Shown here: positions 60,042 to 64,000 of the stretch, one piece after another
How positions within the stretch are numbered: position 1 is the first letter of the stretch
How the letters are laid out: each line of letters starts with the position of its first letter
NCBI GenBank assembly: GCA_016235155.1
Contig: JACRLW010000086.1
Coordinates: 18,906-82,905, forward strand
Direction of reading: 5' to 3'
Length of the DNA: 64,000 nucleotides
From: Planctomycetota bacterium
Lineage (GTDB): Bacteria > Planctomycetota > UBA1135 > UBA2386
The notes under the pieces: generated by a model
The model's input: the letters and a program-made list of their open reading frames with translations, nothing else
The model's database searches: none
Told to the model about the DNA's origin: nothing
Program-made: the position numbers and the translations under genes

Positions 60042-63000
60042 TCAGCCGCGCGCGAGGCAGGCCTCGAGGATCGCGAGTTCCTGTCCCGGTTCACCCGCGG
60101 CGGACAATTCGAGGAAGCCGACGCGGCGCTCCTCGGTCGACGGGAGTTCGGCGATGACGGTTCGTGGGCCCGTGCCGACCGGTACGGCGTGATCGACGAT
60201 CAGGCGCGAGCGGCGTTTCCCGTTCGCTTCGCGCAGTTCGGCCGAGATGCGCAGTTCGCCGACCGCGCCCTTCGCGCGCCCGAGGACCAGGCGCAACAGC
60301 CCGTTCCCGGCCGGCACGATCGCGGGGACGTGCAACGACGCGCGCCCGAACGAATCGAGCTTCAGCGTGCGGACTGCGCCGAGCCGCGTGCCGTCGCCGG
60401 CGATCGTCGTCACGGACGGCAGCGCGGCGAGGCTCAGTTCGCCCTCGGTTCCCGAGCGCGGCACCGCCGTGAGGTGGGCGAACCGGACGAGCGGCGCGCC
60501 GCTGGTGCGACGCAGCACGAACGTGAGCGCCGTGGGCATCGCGCTGCCGGGCAGGTCGACGCGGAAGTCGCCGCCGCCGGCATCGAACTCGGACCTCGAC
60601 AGTTCGCGGTCGGACGTGCGAAGCACGAGTTCGACGGTACCGCCATCGACCGCCGCGATGCGACCGAAGAGCCGCAGCGGCGTCGCCCGCTGCGGGAGCG
60701 TCGTGCTGCCGGCGACGACCGCATCGTCGCGATCGGGCAGGGCGACGCGGAGTCCGTCACGCAAACGCTCGACCGCGCCCACGCCGCGGTCGACGCCGTC
60801 GGCCGGCAGCGGCGCGACGGCGCGACTCGTTCCCGCGCGCCAGCCGATCTCCAGATCGAACACGTCGATGCCGAGCCAGCGGAGGCTGAACGCCGCGTCG
60901 CCGCGTGCGTCGATCCGCAGGTCGTCGATCTGCCACGGCGCTTCGCCGAACGGCGTTGCGAGCACGGGACTGCTGCGTGCGTCGAGGCGCGACGCCGAGC
61001 GGAACAGGTCGGCCGCGGAACCGGCCTCGAACGGCATGCGCACCGCGGGACGCGCCGCGGAGATGCGCCAGATGCGCGGCTGCACCGACCGGCCGTCGAG
61101 CAGATGGATCGTCGGTTCGCCGCCAGGGGGGATCAGGCGATAGATCGACAGTCCGGAGTCGCCGGGCGCGGAACTCGCGGGTCGCGTCTCGAGCAACGTG
61201 GCGCCGAGTTCGTCGAGCGGCGGGACATCGATCCGCAACAAGGTCCGGCCCGTCAGCGACGGTGAGAGCCGCAGGGCGTGCGGAGCGAACTGATGCGTCA
61301 CGTCGACGAGCGTCGCCCAGCTCGTCTTCAGCAAGTTGGGTCCGGCCGGCGCGAATCCGGCGTGGACATCGATCGCTCCGTCGAGCGAGAGTTCGCCGAA
61401 GTTGCCATGGATCGGGTCCGAGAGGTCGGTGAACCCGAAGTGCGACGCGAGCAACCGGTACGCGAGCCGCCCGCAGGACAAGAACGTGCCGTCCGACTCG
61501 CGTTCGCTGCACAGGACGATCGGCGCCGAATCCGGGGACTCGATGCGTCGCCCCTCGAGCGCAGCGTGCGGCGTGCCCTCGTACACCGCCAGCACGACGT
61601 CCGGCCGGTGCCCGTGCCGGATCACGAACGAGTGGAGGGCTCCGGCGATCGTGTCCTGCAAGGCCGACAACGCTCCGGGGTCGTTCGCGGCGAGGGCCTC
61701 GATCGCGACGCCGGCGACCAGCGGTTCGACGATGTCGCCGCCCAACATCGTGCGACCTCCCGACGCCCGTTCGACATAGCGTGCGAGCGATCCGAACGTC
61801 GGCCGCGGCGCGGGCTCGGGTGTCAGCCGGTACTCGTCGCCTCCGAACACCGCCTGGCGCAGCGGTTCGGTCGAGCGGGCCGACTCGCCGCCGAAGACGA
61901 GCGGCACGACCGCGAGTTCGATGCTCGGTTCGGGCGCCGTCGGCCCAACGGCTTCGCCCGCGCTGGCGGCGGTCGCCGTCGAACCGAGGCCGCGGTACTC
62001 GATGCGCGCGAGTTCGATCGGTTCGTCGCTCGCGGGTTCGAACCGCATCGTGAGATGTCCGTCGGCCCACAGCCGCGGGTCGGCGAGTCGGATCTCCAGG
62101 TCCCGCGGGGAGTGGTCCGTGTCCGCAGCTTCGCGGAGCAGCACCTCGCCGTGGATTGCCGTGCTCACGAGCAACGCGCCCGCGACGCGCAACCGCAGTT
62201 CGAGCGACGAGGCATCGCCCGGCAGCTCGAGCCGGTAGGCGAACGACTCGCCGCGGCGCGCGCGGCGCGCGAACTCGCGACCGTCGGCGAAGCGGACGGT
62301 CGACGAGCCCGCGTCGGGCCCGACCAGCGCGGTCTCGAGGTCGTCGCCCGGGTCGATGGATGTGAACGCGCCGATCGTCACGACGCGCGCCCCGGACCGC
62401 GGCTCGCGCAGCGTGAAACCGCGATCGTCGAGTTCGACCCAAGCGCGGAGTTCGTCACCCTCGGCCATGCCGAAGGTGGGGAACGGCGCAGCCGTGGTCA
62501 ACAGGTCGGCCTGGTCCGGCACGAGCGGCAGCGCGACGTTCCGACCACGCGCTTCGACGACGAGCCGCGCGGTCCCCGGGCCCGGCACGGCACCGTGGGA
62601 GCGCACGATCGGACGCCATGCCGCGTCCTTGACGAGCATCGGCGGTGGTCGGAACTCGAGCTTCGGCAGGAGTTCCGGAGCGACCGTGACGCCGTCGCGG
62701 AGCAGGGCTCGAGGCTCGCGCGATTCGACGCCGTTGACGGTGATCGACGCCGGCGCGACCTGGGCGTGGTGGAAGCGGACTCTCACCAAAGAGTCGAGCT
62801 CGGCGAAGCTCGCGACCCGCAGCGAGATGCGATTGGCGTCCCGCGAGAAGCCCGCGGTCAGGAGTCCGTCGACTCCGAGCGCGAAGTCGCCGCCGAGATC
62901 GACGGCGACCTGGCCGAGTTCGTCGCTCCATCGCTCGGCGCTCGCGATCGCGGCGGCGAGGTGACGTGCTGCAACCCCGGTTGCGCCGCTCGCGGCGTCG

Positions 63001-64000
63001 AACGGCGTCGTTTGGACGAGCGCGGCGCGCAGCGCGGCGACCCCGCGTTCGAGATCGATCCGGCGGCCGAAGCGGAGGTAGCCCTCGAGCAGCGCCGTCG
63101 CCCCGAGCGAGGTGTTTCCGTCGTTCCAGACGCAACCCGCGTTCGATCTCGCGAATCCGCCGAAGGTGCGCATGCCGAGCCAGGGCGGATCCCAGACCTG
63201 TTGCAGTCCGGCGAGTTCATCGAGCAGGCGGAGCGCGACGTCGCGCGACTCACCGTCCGACGCCGCGAGTTCGGTCGCCGCGATCGCGGCGAGCGCGAGC
63301 GGGAGGAGATCGATGTGTCCGAGCCGGGTGTCGCGATCGGCGAGCGGTGCTTGCGACGGATCGGCGAAGTCCCGCGCCGGCAGAGCGGACTCGGCGATGT
63401 GGCGCACGGCCCGCTCGGCGGCCCGGCGCATCGCCGCGTCGCCGGCGAACGACGACCAGCGCGCGAGGAAGGCCGCCGGACCCGAGCTGGCCGCGGCGGG
63501 CACCGGCTCGGCCAGCGGACGGAGGTACTCGCCGTCGAAGAACGCGGGGATGGATCCGTCGGCGGCCTGGTTGTCCGCGAAGAACCTGGCGAGCTCCGCG
63601 CACGCGGCGCGGATGGCGCTCGCGTGCTCCGATTGGAGTGCCGCGAGTTCGATCAGGTGGAGGCCGGTGCGCGCCGAGTCCGTCGCGGCGAACGCGGTGG
63701 GGTGAGGCCCGTGCGGGTCTCCTGCCAGCCACTGCTCCGCGCCGTCTGGCAGCGAACGTGCGAGCGCATGCGGGACGAGTCCGCCGCGGCGCGGCGCCGC
63801 GAGAGCGAACGCGGTGATCCGGCTCGCGACGGCGCGCCAGTCGTCGCGGTGTTCGCGTCGACCGCCGAGTTCGAAGGCGAGCGCCGCCGCGAGAGCGTTG
63901 CTCGTGGCGCCGAAGCGGACGAGCTCGCGCGACCGGTCCGGATCGTCCGGATCGACGACGGCGAGGAGTTCCTGGCCGCCCCGCGACGTGCGGCGTAAGG
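60042..64000 (-). CDS. very large hypothetical protein, 5' end beyond the window
   Basis: Open on the minus strand from 60042 to the right edge, at least 1319 codons, with no stop in that frame. No named family recognised. Near its visible N-terminal side are helical hairpin repeats resembling an alpha/alpha toroid (FFADNQAADGSIPAFFDGEYLRP; RAVRHIAES; GHIDLLPLALAAIAATELAA), as in glycan-active enzymes. The rest has many short beta-rich domains (LRLRVAGALLVSTAIHG; VRFADGREFARRARRGESF; FSLRWLGIDVFDLEIGW). The apparent GTG at 63503 is probably not the start, since coding character continues upstream. Confidence 0.7.
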   Translation of the reverse strand, partial: LRRTSRGGQELLAVVDPDDPDRSRELVRFGATSNALAAALAFELGGRREHRDDWRAVASRITAFALAAPRRGGLVPHALARSLPDGAEQWLAGDPHGPHPTAFAATDSARTGLHLIELAALQSEHASAIRAACAELARFFADNQAADGSIPAFFDGEYLRPLAEPVPAAASSGPAAFLARWSSFAGDAAMRRAAERAVRHIAESALPARDFADPSQAPLADRDTRLGHIDLLPLALAAIAATELAASDGESRDVALRLLDELAGLQQVWDPPWLGMRTFGGFARSNAGCVWNDGNTSLGATALLEGYLRFGRRIDLERGVAALRAALVQTTPFDAASGATGVAARHLAAAIASAERWSDELGQVAVDLGGDFALGVDGLLTAGFSRDANRISLRVASFAELDSLVRVRFHHAQVAPASITVNGVESREPRALLRDGVTVAPELLPKLEFRPPPMLVKDAAWRPIVRSHGAVPGPGTARLVVEARGRNVALPLVPDQADLLTTAAPFPTFGMAEGDELRAWVELDDRGFTLREPRSGARVVTIGAFTSIDPGDDLETALVGPDAGSSTVRFADGREFARRARRGESFAYRLELPGDASSLELRLRVAGALLVSTAIHGEVLLREAADTDHSPRDLEIRLADPRLWADGHLTMRFEPASDEPIELARIEYRGLGSTATAASAGEAVGPTAPEPSIELAVVPLVFGGESARSTEPLRQAVFGGDEYRLTPEPAPRPTFGSLARYVERASGGRTMLGGDIVEPLVAGVAIEALAANDPGALSALQDTIAGALHSFVIRHGHRPDVVLAVYEGTPHAALEGRRIESPDSAPIVLCSERESDGTFLSCGRLAYRLLASHFGFTDLSDPIHGNFGELSLDGAIDVHAGFAPAGPNLLKTSWATLVDVTHQFAPHALRLSPSLTGRTLLRIDVPPLDELGATLLETRPASSAPGDSGLSIYRLIPPGGEPTIHLLDGRSVQPRIWRISAARPAVRMPFEAGSAADLFRSASRLDARSSPVLATPFGEAPWQIDDLRIDARGDAAFSLRWLGIDVFDLEIGWRAGTSRAVAPLPADGVDRGVGAVERLRDGLRVALPDRDDAVVAGSTTLPQRATPLRLFGRIAAVDGGTVELVLRTSDRELSRSEFDAGGGDFRVDLPGSAMPTALTFVLRRTSGAPLVRFAHLTAVPRSGTEGELSLAALPSVTTIAGDGTRLGAVRTLKLDSFGRASLHVPAIVPAGNGLLRLVLGRAKGAVGELRISAELREANGKRRSRLIVDHAVPVGTGPRTVIAELPSTEERRVGFLELSAAGEPGQELAILEACLARG

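Noticed and set aside
1-64000. CRISPR arrays, tRNAs, rRNAs and insertion sequences
   Set aside because: No regularly spaced palindromic repeats, cloverleaf ends, rRNA blocks or transposase-like genes were seen in my reading; a tRNAscan and IS search would settle it.

Overview
The window is very GC-rich chromosomal DNA, densely coding on both strands, with many GTG starts and short overlaps between co-oriented genes. Several features point to a planctomycete, probably an uncultured or marine member of the phylum: large secreted proteins of unknown function with a C-terminal '...YLGAGC...' style module, a sulfatase, GMC oxidoreductases with a cysteine cluster, many exported hypotheticals, and a gyrase A whose active-site loop reads [10 protein letters not shown]. 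That assignment rests on my memory of these families. I see no phage, insertion sequence, CRISPR array, tRNA or rRNA.

Layout. 1-3.4 kb: the start of a transhydrogenase-alpha-like gene leaves the window on the left, then a tight pyrF-bshC-bshB unit. 3.4-5.7 kb: a zinc-ribbon gene interrupted by an in-frame TGA, an orphan ParA and a kinase-like remnant. 5.7-11.7 kb: a secreted protein, bshA, a frameshifted cysteine desulfurase and dnaA. 11.7-19.7 kb: a lipoprotein, DNA repair methyltransferase, a degenerate NtrC-like regulator, RluA-type pseudouridine synthase, frataxin, two sugar/CO2-type enzymes, MoxR and a TPR lipoprotein. 19.7-27.4 kb: TSUP permease, hexuronate genes (UxaE plus a zinc dehydrogenase), a phosphodiesterase-superfamily protein and two convergent GMC oxidoreductases. 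27.4-38.8 kb: housekeeping genes (a FabI with an internal deletion, MutY, CinA-like, GyrA, NUDIX, DUF433 regulator, methyltransferase, ABC ATPase, RpiA, CDF transporter). 38.9-53.5 kb: secreted and envelope proteins, a sulfatase, an ECF sigma/putative anti-sigma unit, an SGNH hydrolase and a tRNA nucleotidyltransferase. 53.5-60.0 kb: a rotor/switch cluster FliF-FliG-(SRPBCC, GT2)-MotE-FliL-FliM-FliN. 60.0-64.0 kb: a very large protein that runs off the right edge.

How the genes work together. BshA, BshB and BshC are all present within 9 kb, so the cell should be able to make bacillithiol. UxaE and its partner dehydrogenase form a two-gene hexuronate/aldonate operon. Sigma factor, membrane protein and secreted coiled-coil protein overlap start-to-stop and are likely co-expressed. 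The flagellar genes cover only the rotor and switch; the FliF is short and appears to keep only the RBM3 ring domain.

Points most worth a second look: (1) a candidate selenocysteine codon with a SECIS-like hairpin in the small zinc-ribbon gene at 3439-3801; (2) the RBM3-only FliF; (3) a recurrent TANNNT box 6-11 nt before the start codon of at least a dozen genes, suggesting widespread leaderless transcription; (4) lesions in otherwise conserved genes (10-bp duplication in a cysteine desulfurase, about 61-residue deletion in FabI, active-site Asp to Tyr in RpiA); (5) short tandem repeats that begin on stop codons.
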